64,000 bases of DNA from Chitinophaga qingshengii (GCF_014529935.1 NZ_JACVFC010000001.1:1488001-1552000), one strand, 5' to 3'; shown: positions 52,535 to 61,327, numbered from the stretch's first letter. Numbers and translations: made by a program. The notes: a model not told the origin generated them from the letters alone.

Positions 52535-53389
52535 ATGGTAGCATTTTTAGGTATGGGCCTGCTCGGATCCAACTTTGTCAGGGCAATGATCAGCAAAGGA
52601 AAGCAGGTACAGGTATGGAACCGCACCGCCTCCAGGGCGAAAGCCATGGAAGCTGACGGCGCCAAAGCATTTGAAAATGTGGCAGACGCCGTAAAAGGAG
52701 CAGACAGGATTCATCTTACCCTGAAAGATGACGCCTCTGTAGATGAAGTATTGGCTGCCGCCAGCGCGGGACTGAAACCCGGTGCTATTATCATAGACCA
52801 CACCACCACTTCCGCGGAAGGTGCCGTACAGCGCACCCGGGCCTGGAAAGAGCGTGGTTTTATGTATCAGCATGCACCTGTGTTTATGGGTCCGCAGAAC
52901 GCATTGGAAAGCACTGGTAATATGCTGGTTTCCGGTGACCAGGAGCTGATCGCTCAACTGGAACCTGAGTTATCACAACTGACCGGCAAAGTGCTCAATT
53001 TCGGTCCGGACCCAGGTAAAGCAGCCGGCATCAAACTGATGGGCAACCTCTTCCTGGTGACCTTCACCGCCGGTCTTTCCGATATGCTCTCCCTCGCCAA
53101 AACATTGAATATCCAACTCGATGAAGTATTCTCCCTGTTCAACGAATGGAACCCCGGCGCTATGACCACCGGCAGGCTTAAACGCATGACGGCCGGCACT
53201 TACGACCAGCCTTCCTGGGAACTGAACATGGCCCGCAAGGATACCCAACTGTTTCTCAACGCCGCCGCACAGAACGGCGCCCGTCTCGCCGTTATCCCGG
53301 CTATCGCGGAAGAAATGGACCGTTGGATTGCCAAAGGCCATGGCAGCGAGGACTGGACCATCATCGCCAAGGACAATATTCCATCCTGA
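52535..53389 (+). CDS. NAD(P)-dependent beta-hydroxyacid dehydrogenase family protein
   Basis: 284 residues. Start MVAFLGMGLLGSNFVRAMIS is the 3-hydroxyisobutyrate dehydrogenase-family nucleotide loop (GxGxxG variant GMGLLG); VWNRTASRAKAM suggests NADP preference by Arg; DHTTTSAEGA is the substrate loop and GKAAGIKLMGNLFLV holds the catalytic Lys. Members reduce succinic or glyoxylic semialdehyde or act as imine reductases. Single gene. Confidence 0.9.
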   Translation: MVAFLGMGLLGSNFVRAMISKGKQVQVWNRTASRAKAMEADGAKAFENVADAVKGADRIHLTLKDDASVDEVLAAASAGLKPGAIIIDHTTTSAEGAVQRTRAWKERGFMYQHAPVFMGPQNALESTGNMLVSGDQELIAQLEPELSQLTGKVLNFGPDPGKAAGIKLMGNLFLVTFTAGLSDMLSLAKTLNIQLDEVFSLFNEWNPGAMTTGRLKRMTAGTYDQPSWELNMARKDTQLFLNAAAQNGARLAVIPAIAEEMDRWIAKGHGSEDWTIIAKDNIPS

Positions 53390-53400
53390 TAGCTTATTAA

Positions 53401-53420
53401 CCCCGGACGCCGGTCCGGGG
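53401..53420 (+). terminator. Hairpin after the dehydrogenase gene
   Basis: CCCCGGAC-GCCG-GTCCGGGG, perfect 8-bp stem, 12 bases after the stop at 53389; no T run follows (TCATTCTTATC), so it is a moderate terminator. Confidence 0.55.
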
Positions 53421-53442
53421 TCATTCTTATCTTCTTAAACCC

Positions 53443-54300
53443 ATGCCCGACCATCAAACAACCGCCCCTGCGCAGGAATGGAGAACAGCAGCTGCTTTCA
53501 GGGCCGGTGATCAACAACGGAAACATTATCTGCAGCAATGGCAGCTGGAACCCGACGGCAAGCCATTCAAAACATATGCCTGCTGGCTCCAGCCGGTACG
53601 ATACCAACAACAACCAGCGATGCTGAAAATAGCCCTCGAAGCCGAGGAACAGCGTGGAGGACTGCTGATGCGCTATTGGAATGGTATAGGCGCCGCTAAG
53701 GTACTACAACAGGAAGGACCCGCACTGCTGCTGGAACGCATCCATGGCGGGCTACAACTGCGGGATATACAAGACGACGCCGCCAGCCGCATTATCTGCC
53801 AGGTGGCCGACCTGCTGCATGCTCCACGCGCCACACCGCCGCCCGATCAACTCATCCCGCTGGAAACATGGTTTGCAGAGCTGGCGCCGGCAGCCGATAA
53901 ATACGGCGGCATCCTCCAGGATGCGCAGCTGATTGCACACGACCTGCTCCGGCACCAGCAGGAAATAAGCATATTACACGGCGACCTTCATCATGGCAAT
54001 ATACTCGATGGTGGCCCCCGGGGCTGGCTCGTTATCGACCCCAAAGGATTGTGGGGAGACCGCGCCTTCGATTATGCCAATATCTTCTGTAATCCGGACA
54101 AAAAAACGGCCCTCGCCCCAGGACGGCTGGCCGGACAGGTAGCCATTGTTGCTACTGCCGCCCGCATAGAGCCCACCCGCCTGTTGCGATGGATCATCGC
54201 CTATGGCGGCCTGTCCGCTGCCTGGAGCCTCAACGCGGAAGAAAATGCCACCATTGCGCTCAAAGTAGCAGAAATAGCCTACGCGCTCCTGTCATCCTAA
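53443..54300 (+). CDS. APH(6)/hydroxyurea-type phosphotransferase
   Basis: 285 residues. Kinase fold with PAMLKIALEAEEQRGGLLMRYW (ATP-anchoring Lys), ALLLERIHGG, the catalytic loop LHGDLHHGNILDG (Asp and Asn) and the metal motif VIDPKGLWGDRAFDYANIF. This matches the streptomycin 6-phosphotransferase and hydroxyurea kinase group (PF04655). Chromosomal members may inactivate streptomycin weakly or act on an unknown metabolite; resistance cannot be claimed from sequence. It ends ten bases before the AraC gene. Confidence 0.88.
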   Translation: MPDHQTTAPAQEWRTAAAFRAGDQQRKHYLQQWQLEPDGKPFKTYACWLQPVRYQQQPAMLKIALEAEEQRGGLLMRYWNGIGAAKVLQQEGPALLLERIHGGLQLRDIQDDAASRIICQVADLLHAPRATPPPDQLIPLETWFAELAPAADKYGGILQDAQLIAHDLLRHQQEISILHGDLHHGNILDGGPRGWLVIDPKGLWGDRAFDYANIFCNPDKKTALAPGRLAGQVAIVATAARIEPTRLLRWIIAYGGLSAAWSLNAEENATIALKVAEIAYALLSS

Positions 54301-54310
54301 ATAATTTTTC

Positions 54311-55189
54311 ATGCGAAAAAAACAACATCAGAAAAAACAGGTGCCCGTACACAAAGCCGATTTCGGTAATGGTATCGAAATAAAATACGTACAGCTAACG
54401 GCAGACACATGGATCACCAGGCCAGAGCCACACCGGGACGATTACTATATCTTTTTTCTGACTAAAACCGGTAGCCTGGAAATGCTGCTGGATTTCTCCC
54501 TGCAAAAAATGACCGGTCCCAGTATCGGTTATATCATACCGGGACAAGTACACCACTATGCCGGGAACACCAGCGTCAGCGGATGGTTCCTGGCAGTAGA
54601 CACACTGCTGGTACAGGATACCTGGCGGGATATTTTTGATTCCTCCAAAGATCAGCAACAGTGTATCCCCCTCGATGACACCACTGCATTAGAGCACTGC
54701 CTCCAGCTGATACTGCAATATGATGCCCATCCTTCCGGCGATGCCCTGCAACGTAAAGTATTACATTCCCTCATCGATGCCTATATTGGTATGGTGGCTG
54801 CCACTTTCCGGCAGGCAAGCGATAAAGGCCACCGGCAGACCGACAGGGCGGCGGTCATTTCCCAGCAATTCATGGAACTGGTGAAAACACATTGCCTTAT
54901 CCTGAAAAGCCCCGCCGCTTATGCTGATAAAATGAACCTCTCCCTCTCCTACCTCAATGAAGTGGTAAAAGGACATACCGGTTTTCCGGTCAGTCACTGG
55001 ATACAGCAGGAGTCCTTACGGGAAGCTAAACGCCTGCTTTATTACACCGACCTTACTACCAAAGAAATTGCCTTTCGTACCGGTTATGATGACCACACCT
55101 ATTTCTCCCGCTTTTTCCGCAAGCTGGCAGGGGAAACGCCGCTGACCTTCCGGGCCAGATACCGCGATTTATCCAACCATTCCCTGTGA
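54311..55189 (+). CDS. AraC-family transcriptional regulator
   Basis: 292 residues. Basic leader (MRKKQHQKKQ), cupin sensor domain (about 25-110; DYYIFFLTKTGSLEMLLDF, PGQVHHYAGNTSVSGWFLAV) and a C-terminal AraC DNA-binding domain (ADKMNLSLSYLNEVVKGHTG, LREAKRLLYYTDLTTKEIAF, GYDDHTYFSRFFRKLAGETP). The next gene on the same strand is a siderophore-interacting protein, 54 bases on, which it may regulate. Confidence 0.92.
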   Translation: MRKKQHQKKQVPVHKADFGNGIEIKYVQLTADTWITRPEPHRDDYYIFFLTKTGSLEMLLDFSLQKMTGPSIGYIIPGQVHHYAGNTSVSGWFLAVDTLLVQDTWRDIFDSSKDQQQCIPLDDTTALEHCLQLILQYDAHPSGDALQRKVLHSLIDAYIGMVAATFRQASDKGHRQTDRAAVISQQFMELVKTHCLILKSPAAYADKMNLSLSYLNEVVKGHTGFPVSHWIQQESLREAKRLLYYTDLTTKEIAFRTGYDDHTYFSRFFRKLAGETPLTFRARYRDLSNHSL

Positions 55190-55243
55190 TCGTCTATTTT
55201 CCCGACACGGATTCATTCGTTGTTTTGCAATAAAATAACAACA

Positions 55244-55933
55244 ATGGAATCAACGACCTTACCTCATCGCCGCATCGGGTTCCTGGAGAAAACCATTACC
55301 CGGCAAGGCACTGTACTGGATGTTCGTCATTGGGAACCGGCTACCTTTTACGAAATAGACCTGCACCTGCCGGGGGTTAATATGCACTCCTGGCAATCGC
55401 CGCCACATATCAAATGCCGCGTAGCGCCTTATCACTACCGCGACTATACGCCGGCACGCTGGAATGTAACGCTCCGTACCTGTACCCTTTTTGTGGATGC
55501 CGGTCATAACGGACCAGGCAGCGAATGGGCGAAAAGCCTTGCTCCCGGCGATGTTTTTCATTATCTCGGTGTAGACGGTACCCGGCAAAAAGTAACGGCA
55601 GGTACTCACCTGGTGATGCTGGGCGATCAAAGTGCGATTGGACATTTCAACGGACTGCAACAACTGGCATCTACCCATAGCTGGGTGTCGGGAATGATTG
55701 TTGTTCCGGACGCTCCACACCGGCAACATTTTACACAGGCCTTCCCGGAGCTGCCACTGGAAACAATGCCGGATGCAAAAACGCTGTTGGATCAACTGGA
55801 ATGGCTGCCATTGCACCCCTCCTGGCGCTATTACCTCGCCGGCAATTCCTACCTCGTAGGAGCCCTCAGAAAACTGTTAAGAGCCAAAGGCTGTAGTAAC
55901 GACCAGATACAGGCACAAGGTTTCTGGAAATAG
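55244..55933 (+). CDS. Siderophore-interacting protein (FAD-binding ferric reductase)
   Basis: 229 residues from ATG 55244; an in-frame TTG at 55220 is not needed. Siderophore-interacting family signs: HIKCRVAPYHYRDYTPARWN (FAD-binding RxYT motif), DAGHNGPGSEWAKSLAPGDV (conserved Hx-GPGS-W), LVMLGDQSAIGHFN and a C-terminal RYYLAGNSYLVGALRKLLRA. Members are cytosolic flavin reductases that release iron from ferric siderophores. No TonB receptor or siderophore gene lies near. Convergent with the ABC permease, two bases apart. Confidence 0.9.
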   Translation: MESTTLPHRRIGFLEKTITRQGTVLDVRHWEPATFYEIDLHLPGVNMHSWQSPPHIKCRVAPYHYRDYTPARWNVTLRTCTLFVDAGHNGPGSEWAKSLAPGDVFHYLGVDGTRQKVTAGTHLVMLGDQSAIGHFNGLQQLASTHSWVSGMIVVPDAPHRQHFTQAFPELPLETMPDAKTLLDQLEWLPLHPSWRYYLAGNSYLVGALRKLLRAKGCSNDQIQAQGFWK

Positions 55934-55935
55934 TA

Positions 55936-58299
55936 TTATTCCGTTTTCAGACTTTTGACAGGATTAGCCATGGCGGCTTTTATGGATTGAAAACCGATGG
56001 TCAGAAGCGCGATCAGCAATGCTATGATGCCTGATAACAGGAAGACGGTCCAGCTGAGCGGAATACGATAGGCATATCCGTTCAGCCACCGGCTCATAGC
56101 CCACCATGATACCGGCAGCGCAATCAGGTCGGCGATCAATATCAGGCGGATAAAATCAACGGTGAGTAAACGGACAATGCCGCTCACACCAGCCCCCAGC
56201 ACTTTTCTCACGCCAATTTCCCGGGTACGCACCTGGGCGGTATACACACTCAATCCCAGCAACCCCAGACAGGACACCAGTACAGCAATACCGGCAAATA
56301 CGTTGAACAACGCGCCGGTGCGGCGATCCGCCTTGTATATATCATCAAACGTTTCATCCATAAAGTGGTATTCAAACGGTACACCGGCACTATACTGATC
56401 CCATACCGATTTCAGTGCGGCAATGGCGCCTGGAGCTTCTCCACCGGCGGTTTTCATTAACATCAGGCCTGCCCGCTGAGGGAAATAGTATAGCACTACC
56501 GGTTGTATCTTGTCTCTGAAAGAAGCGAAATGAAAATCTTTCACTACCCCAATGATGGTACCTTCTTTCTGCCATAAGCTAAAACGCTTACCCACCGGAT
56601 CTTTCAGATGCATCTCTTTCACAGCGGTTTCATTCAGGATATAATGCACAGAATCCGCCGGGGTACCGGAGAAATTGTTACCGTCCTTTAATTGTATTTG
56701 AAAGAAAGGAATAAAATCCTTCTCTACACTTACAGGGTATACCATGACGGTTTCTCCCGCTTCTTTGCCGTCCCAGGTATTGTCGCCGGATTGTACACTC
56801 AACGAGGCGATGTTACCGGAGGCGCGGACCATGCTTTTTATCTGCGGCTCCCGAAGCAGCCGCTCGCGGATAGCATCGTAATGATCGTTCCCTCCCGGCG
56901 GCATCGGGCACATCAGTACATGGCTTCTATCGTAACCGGGATGCTGTGTACGCATATAATGCAGCTGTTGCCGGATAATCAGTGTTCCGGTAATCAGTGC
57001 AATGGAAATCACGAATTGCCCTACTACCAGTGCGCGGCGGAAAACCACATCCCGGATACCTGCTACCATGACTCCTTTCAGGGCATTCAGCGGTTCAAAG
57101 GATGACAACATCAGCGCAGGATAAATACTGGATACCGCCAGGGTAGCCAGTCCGGTAACAACTACCAGTAGCCACAGGCGGGTACTCATAAAGTCGATGA
57201 ACAGCTCTTTACCGGACAAGCGGTTGAACAACGGCAGCAATGCCCAGGCCAGCAATAGCGCCAATACCAGCGAAAACAGGAATAGGAAGGCTGTCTCCAG
57301 GATAAACTGTAAGAACAGCTGTCCTCTTCCGGCGCCAATGAGTTTACGCACACTCACTTCTTTCGCTCTCAGCACCGCCCTCGCGGTAGACAGGTTGACG
57401 TAGTTGATCGCAGAAATAGCGAGAATCAGGATGGCAATGATGGAGAAAATGCGGACGGTCTGCATACCGCCATCTGACCCATCTGCCTGGTACAGATGCA
57501 TGTCTTTCAGCGGTTGTACCAGGTATTCGATATCAGTATCAGCCGGTTGGTGTTCCAGGTGGATATCCCGCAGTTTCTTACCCAGAGAGGCCAGTGCGGT
57601 ACCCGGTTGCAACAACAGGTAGGTTTCAAAATCAAACTCTTCCCACTCATGATCAAAATCAACGCCGCTCCCGGCCTTTTTTTTCTCGTTTGCCAGCTGC
57701 ATGGGAAAAAGCACTTCGCCCTGCATAAAAGAGTTACGGGGAAAATCCCGGACCACGCCACTCACCGTAAAACTGGTGTTGTCATTGCTCACCAATACTT
57801 TTCCCACCGCCGCCACGTCCCCGAAATATTTACGGGCCGCTTTTTCCGTCATCACAATACTGTGTACGTCTGTAAATGGTTTAGACGGATTACCCTGTAT
57901 CAGCGGGAAGTCAAACAGTTGAAAGAAAGTGGGGTCGACAAAAAACATCCGGTTCGCAGAAAAGAGCCGGTTATTGTACCGGAAAGCCGAATACAGGTGG
58001 TTGCCCAATATCCGGATCATCCCTTTTACTTCCGGTAGCCTCGCCTGTGCATTGATGGCGATAGGCCCGTTGGTGACTGTCCAGATATGCCGGCTGACAC
58101 CGGTGCCTACCCTGTTTTCCAGCCGGTACAGCTGATCTGCCCGTTGATGGAACCGGTCGAAACTACGTTCATCCTGCACCCATAGCAGGATCAGCAATCC
58201 TATGGCCAATCCGGTAGTAAGACCAGCGATATTAATCAGGGAATAAAACTTATTTTTTACCAGGTTACGCCACGTGGAAAGAAAGTAACTTTTAAACAT
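55936..58299 (-). CDS. FtsX/MacB-type ABC transporter permease
   Basis: 787 residues, the double-FtsX type of Bacteroidota. Order: helix near 20-40 (FYSLINIAGLTTGLAIGLL), MacB periplasmic core (about 45-240), FtsX domain 1 with helices near 290, 340 and 385, a linker helix (VVGQFVISIALITGTLII), second periplasmic core and FtsX domain 2 (helices near 680, 725 and 765). No ATPase is encoded next to it. Such orphan permeases are common in the group and are often linked to antimicrobial peptide or lipid export. Confidence 0.9.
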   Translation of the reverse strand: MFKSYFLSTWRNLVKNKFYSLINIAGLTTGLAIGLLILLWVQDERSFDRFHQRADQLYRLENRVGTGVSRHIWTVTNGPIAINAQARLPEVKGMIRILGNHLYSAFRYNNRLFSANRMFFVDPTFFQLFDFPLIQGNPSKPFTDVHSIVMTEKAARKYFGDVAAVGKVLVSNDNTSFTVSGVVRDFPRNSFMQGEVLFPMQLANEKKKAGSGVDFDHEWEEFDFETYLLLQPGTALASLGKKLRDIHLEHQPADTDIEYLVQPLKDMHLYQADGSDGGMQTVRIFSIIAILILAISAINYVNLSTARAVLRAKEVSVRKLIGAGRGQLFLQFILETAFLFLFSLVLALLLAWALLPLFNRLSGKELFIDFMSTRLWLLVVVTGLATLAVSSIYPALMLSSFEPLNALKGVMVAGIRDVVFRRALVVGQFVISIALITGTLIIRQQLHYMRTQHPGYDRSHVLMCPMPPGGNDHYDAIRERLLREPQIKSMVRASGNIASLSVQSGDNTWDGKEAGETVMVYPVSVEKDFIPFFQIQLKDGNNFSGTPADSVHYILNETAVKEMHLKDPVGKRFSLWQKEGTIIGVVKDFHFASFRDKIQPVVLYYFPQRAGLMLMKTAGGEAPGAIAALKSVWDQYSAGVPFEYHFMDETFDDIYKADRRTGALFNVFAGIAVLVSCLGLLGLSVYTAQVRTREIGVRKVLGAGVSGIVRLLTVDFIRLILIADLIALPVSWWAMSRWLNGYAYRIPLSWTVFLLSGIIALLIALLTIGFQSIKAAMANPVKSLKTE

Positions 58300-58428
58300 G
58301 ATACCGGGTTTTGATCAGTAGCATTCCACCAGCATAACCAACGCCAAGCTGGACAAGCTATATCTATCAAAATACTATAAATATAAAAATATTTTAAATT
58401 GTCCGGTTTTAATACACGCCCTGTTCAG

Positions 58429-58917
58429 TTATAGCTGTTTCTCCAGCATGATCATGTGTTTACAGGGAATACCATTTTCGTAGATGGGTTCGGGATAGTG
58501 TTGCAGGAAGAAGTTCTTGCGTATCTCCGTTATCTCGAAACCGCTGCGTTGATACAGATAAAGTTGCGCCACACTGGAGTTGCCGGTACCGATCACCAGT
58601 TTTTCAAATCCCAGTTCCCGGGCTTTTGCGGCGGCATCGGTCAGCAGTTGTTTACCTAAACCACGCCCCTGCCATGTTTCATGGATGGCAATATTTTTCA
58701 CTTCTGCCTTTTTTTCTCCCAGCGGCGTCAGCACGTAAACGCCTATACGTATTTCCTGCATCAGCGCTACATACACAAAGGAATGCGGAACATACGCGTC
58801 AATCATCTCCCGGGAGGGATCGGCAAGCAGCAGCAGGTCATAGGGAAGAGCATCGTGCTTTTCCAGCAGTTGAATGGTTATATTTTCAGCAGCGGGCGTC
58901 ATGGCCGGAAGATACAT
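58429..58917 (-). CDS. GNAT-family N-acetyltransferase
   Basis: 162 residues from 58917 (an ATG at 58902 is also possible). Complete GNAT core: IGVYVLTPLGEKKAEVKNIA, the acetyl-CoA loop ETWQGRGLGKQLL (Q/R-x-x-G-x-G/A), ARELGFEKLVIGTGNSSVAQ, LYLYQRSGFEI. The C-terminal YPEPIYENGIPCKHMIMLEK is typical of a Bacteroidota subgroup. Substrate unknown. Single gene. Confidence 0.9.
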   Translation of the reverse strand: MYLPAMTPAAENITIQLLEKHDALPYDLLLLADPSREMIDAYVPHSFVYVALMQEIRIGVYVLTPLGEKKAEVKNIAIHETWQGRGLGKQLLTDAAAKARELGFEKLVIGTGNSSVAQLYLYQRSGFEITEIRKNFFLQHYPEPIYENGIPCKHMIMLEKQL

Positions 58918-59040
58918 ATTTCTGTTGTAAAAAGGCTGTCATCGGAGCATGCCGGTTTTCTTTAATGCCCCTGTCACCTGCGCAACCCGGCAAACGAGGC
59001 CTGCGCTGGCTTTCATCGTGGAACAACCTACCCATTCAAC

Positions 59041-59069
59041 AAAAAAACCGGGATAAGAATACCCCGGTT
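59041..59069 (-). terminator. Intrinsic terminator facing the minus strand
   Basis: AAACCGGG (59044-59051) pairs with CCCGGTTT (59062-59069). On the minus strand the GC stem is followed by six T (59046-59041). No minus-strand gene lies directly upstream; the closest one, the GlxA-like regulator, already has a terminator at 59839-59864. Confidence 0.6.
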
Positions 59070-59217
59070 TATAATTAACCTACAACTGTTATAAAAGATT
59101 TTTTGCTGCCAACAAGATGGACGAATGGCACGGCAGCGGCGGTTTATGCAGCACAAATACGGATTATACCTTATATTTTTAGGCTTCATGCTGATGTCTT
59201 ACCCAAGGCCGTGTTTG
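59041..59217 (-). ncRNA. Candidate small RNA on the minus strand
   Basis: A -7 box TACTTTTG (59224-59231, minus strand) would start a transcript near 59217 that ends at the terminator 59041-59069, giving about 175 bases with no coding capacity. No -33 partner is obvious and I do not recognise a known RNA family (not SRP RNA or RNase P by their conserved cores). Confidence 0.28.
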
Positions 59218-59350
59218 CCAGCACAAAAGTAAGACGGCAAACCTTCGGAATCATTGCACATTTCCCTGCTTTTATTGTATAAAACAAAGAAAATGATCGG
59301 CGGTAGCGGCATGGTTTTTTAGGCAGATAAGGTGAGAAAACAGCTCAAGT

Positions 59351-59575
59351 ATGAACCATTTCTCGTTAGAAGGAGAACATGTAAAGATAGACTATAGTAA
59401 TCCGGCACTCCCTCCTGCCGCCAGAAATTTCATGCCTGATGTATATCGCGACGGGCCGGAATATTTCTGTATCTGGGGCGCAGGGTGCGACGGTGCTGTT
59501 CTCGGAACGGGAGAAACCGTGGAAGAAGCTATCAATGCATGGGAAACGGCCTATCATAACAAGACAGGCCGGTAG
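59351..59575 (+). CDS. Small hypothetical protein
   Basis: 74 residues (MNHFSLEGEHVKIDYSNPAL ...). The second half, EYFCIWGAGCDGAVLGTGET followed by VEEAINAWETAYHNKTG, resembles the beta-beta-alpha half of HicB-like proteins (a glycine-rich strand then a TVEEAI helix), but a HicA toxin partner is not nearby. Function unknown. The next small gene starts 38 bases later. Confidence 0.6.
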   Translation: MNHFSLEGEHVKIDYSNPALPPAARNFMPDVYRDGPEYFCIWGAGCDGAVLGTGETVEEAINAWETAYHNKTGR

Positions 59576-59613
59576 CGTACCGGTTTTATTGTTCATCCGT
59601 AAATCTATGTGTT

Positions 59614-59817
59614 ATGCCAGCGCAAAAAAACACAACCAGTCCTGACCGTAGCAAGGAGCACAAAAGCGTTACAGATGAAGAAAAGTTGCACCCGGTTGAT
59701 CCGCACGACAAACAACGGATAGCCGAACAAAGAAGAGCGACAGAAGATGTACCGGAGAAAACGCCCATCGATGATGAAGAACTGGCCGGCGACGAACCAC
59801 TGCCGGAAGATCTGTAA
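59614..59817 (+). CDS. Small acidic disordered protein
   Basis: 67 residues, no hydrophobic core: MPAQKNTTSPDRSKEHKSVT, then DEEKLHPVDPHDKQRIAEQR and a strongly acidic end (PIDDEELAGDEPLPEDL). Predicted unstructured. Comparable short acidic proteins are frequent in this phylum and lack known function. Likely co-transcribed with 59351-59575; a hairpin terminator follows at 59839. Confidence 0.6.
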   Translation: MPAQKNTTSPDRSKEHKSVTDEEKLHPVDPHDKQRIAEQRRATEDVPEKTPIDDEELAGDEPLPEDL

Positions 59818-59838
59818 CCGCTATGATGACATTTAAAA

Positions 59839-59864
59839 GGGACCGCCTGACGGCGGTCCCTTCA
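59839..59864. terminator. Two-way terminator between the small acidic protein and the GlxA-like regulator
   Basis: GGGACCGCC-TGAC-GGCGGTCCC (59839-59860), perfect 9-bp stem. AAAA lies before it and TTCATAT after it, so it can act on both strands. Confidence 0.65.
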
Positions 59865-59891
59865 TATATACGACGGGGTTAGCTCCTCATC

Positions 59892-60026
59892 CCCGGTTAG
59901 CTTCGTCCGGGCATGTTTTCATATTACCGTTGTTTACAACGATACAGCTTAAAAATTACGCCCTGCCTGTAATCGGGCAGAGACGGCATATCCCTGTCCG
60001 GATGAGCAGGGAAATACCCATCCGGA
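59892..60026. ncRNA. Cluster of hairpins with an H-type pseudoknot (structured RNA candidate)
   Basis: Inside a 264-base gap: CCCGG/CCGGG (59892-59896, 59907-59911), CGTTG-TTTA-CAACG (59928-59941), GCCC/GGGC near 59960-59978, and stem CCCTG/CAGGG (59992-59996, 60007-60011) whose loop TCCGGATG (59997-60004) pairs perfectly with CATCCGGA (60019-60026). The last item is an H-type pseudoknot. No known riboswitch was recognised. Strand cannot be decided. Confidence 0.3.
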
Positions 60027-60081
60027 GAGCGACTGAATGAGGAAGAAAAGCAACAAAAGGTTAGATAACTATCCCAGCCGG

Positions 60082-61068
60082 TTAGCTGGCAACAGCCACT
60101 TGTCTGTTATATTTATTGCGGTACTCCTGCGGAGAGAGTCCGGTAATTTTTTTGAAGGTCGTACGAAATGCTTTGGTGTCGGTATAGCCTACTTTATACA
60201 TCACTTCCGTCACGTTTTCAGATCCGGTTTCCAGGCTATTTTTGGCCGCTTCGATTTTTACGCGCTGCATATATTCCACAGCGGTATTGGAGGTAGCTTT
60301 TTTGAAGCGCCGTTCCAGGTTGCGACGGCTGAGGGAGAACATGGCCGCCAGCTGGTCCACCGAAATTCTCTCAGAGAAGTTTTGTTCGATGTACTCCTGG
60401 GCTTTCCGGATAGGTTCATCATCGTGGCCTTTCTGGCCTTCAAAGATGATAAAGGCCGACTGGGTGCTGCGTTCAAACTCAATCTCGAACATCTTGGAAC
60501 AGAGTACTGCCAGCTCCTTACCGGCATATTTCTCTACCAGGTAAATGATCAGGTTGTAGAAAGAAGCTGCCCCGCCGCTGGAGTAAATCCCTCCTTCATC
60601 GGTGATGATTTTTTCAGAAACCAGTTCTACATCGGGGAACATTTTCCGGAAGTGATGGGCCGCAAACCAGTGGGTAGAACATTTTTTACCGTCCAGCAAA
60701 CCGGTAGACGCCAGCAGGAAAGCACCCACGCATAAACTGGCTACTTCTGCTCCCTTGTGATGTTGCTTCACAATCCAGGGAAAGAACTCCTTGTTCATGC
60801 TGATGACCTGCTGATAGTCGCCGTTGACCGCAGGAATAACGATAAGATCTGTTTGGCTGACTTCATCCAGGATAAGATCCGGGGTAACAGCAAAAAGACG
60901 GTGGTAGGTTTCTGGAGCCCGTGCAAGGCCCACCAGTTGCACTTTAAATAAAGGGGATCTGCCCGATGCGGCCAGAAAGTCATTGACCTTGTTAAACACA
61001 GTAAATGAACCTTCGATGCAAGATAGGGCTACATCACCTTTGGGGACGAGGATGGAGATGTGTTTCAT
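60082..61068 (-). CDS. GlxA-family transcriptional regulator (DJ-1/PfpI plus AraC domains)
   Basis: 328 residues. N-terminal DJ-1/PfpI-like domain (1-190: ISILVPKGDVALSCIEGSFT, VIPAVNGDYQQVI, VASLCVGAFLLASTGLLDGK with the nucleophile-elbow Cys, SSGGAASFYNLIIYLVEKYA) and C-terminal AraC domain (ISVDQLAAMFSLSRRNLERR, VGYTDTKAFRTTFKKITGLS, PQEYRNKYN). GlxA-type regulators respond to small metabolites; the ligand is unknown. A consensus promoter precedes it. Confidence 0.92.
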   Translation of the reverse strand: MKHISILVPKGDVALSCIEGSFTVFNKVNDFLAASGRSPLFKVQLVGLARAPETYHRLFAVTPDLILDEVSQTDLIVIPAVNGDYQQVISMNKEFFPWIVKQHHKGAEVASLCVGAFLLASTGLLDGKKCSTHWFAAHHFRKMFPDVELVSEKIITDEGGIYSSGGAASFYNLIIYLVEKYAGKELAVLCSKMFEIEFERSTQSAFIIFEGQKGHDDEPIRKAQEYIEQNFSERISVDQLAAMFSLSRRNLERRFKKATSNTAVEYMQRVKIEAAKNSLETGSENVTEVMYKVGYTDTKAFRTTFKKITGLSPQEYRNKYNRQVAVAS

Positions 61069-61072
61069 ATTC

Positions 61073-61104
61073 CAAATATAAAAAAAACCGTTGTCGTAAA
61101 CAAC
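61073..61104 (-). promoter_or_regulatory. Promoter of the GlxA-like gene
   Basis: Minus-strand -7 box TATATTTG (61073-61080), five bases from the start codon, with GTTG at 61101-61104 as a possible -33 element, 20 bases apart. The transcript would have a very short or no leader. Confidence 0.5.
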
Positions 61105-61282
61105 CTCCTTTTTTGTCGGAAACGATACCCCCGGATGTAAAAATACGACAGTAAGTTTGTGGCCTGTAAAATTATGTATTACCGGTTAGCCAAAATAGCG
61201 AGAACAGTATTATCCTTTGGGGTGGGTCCGTTGTGGGGCTGGCTGCTGGAAGATATGGGGCTACTCCTCTGCGATATACTCA

Positions 61283-61317
61283 TTTGCTGCCCATTTGATA
61301 TTCAAATGAGCAGCAAA
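61283..61317 (-). terminator. Hairpin after the DUF1080 gene
   Basis: TTTGCTGCCCATTTG / CAAATGAGCAGCAAA (61283-61297 and 61303-61317), 15-bp stem with one mismatch and loop ATATT, 11 bases after the DUF1080 stop on the minus strand. There is no T run. Confidence 0.5.
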
Positions 61318-61327
61318 CAAAGAAGGT

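Larger units (their letters stand above)
58918..59350. other. Intergenic gap of 433 bases with a possible minus-strand small RNA
   Basis: No convincing open frame. It holds a minus-strand promoter-like box (TACTTTTG at 59224-59231), an inverted repeat GTTTGCC / GGCAAAC (59213-59219 and 59236-59242) around it and a terminator hairpin (59041-59069). See the separate entries. Confidence 0.5.

Noticed and set aside
53443-54300. Calling the APH(6)-like gene a streptomycin resistance gene
   Set aside because: Family motifs fit, but chromosomal members often lack useful activity on streptomycin; sequence alone does not show resistance.
58626-59078. 150-codon plus-strand frame over the GNAT gene and gap
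   Set aside because: Mostly antisense to the GNAT gene and without any protein-like pattern.
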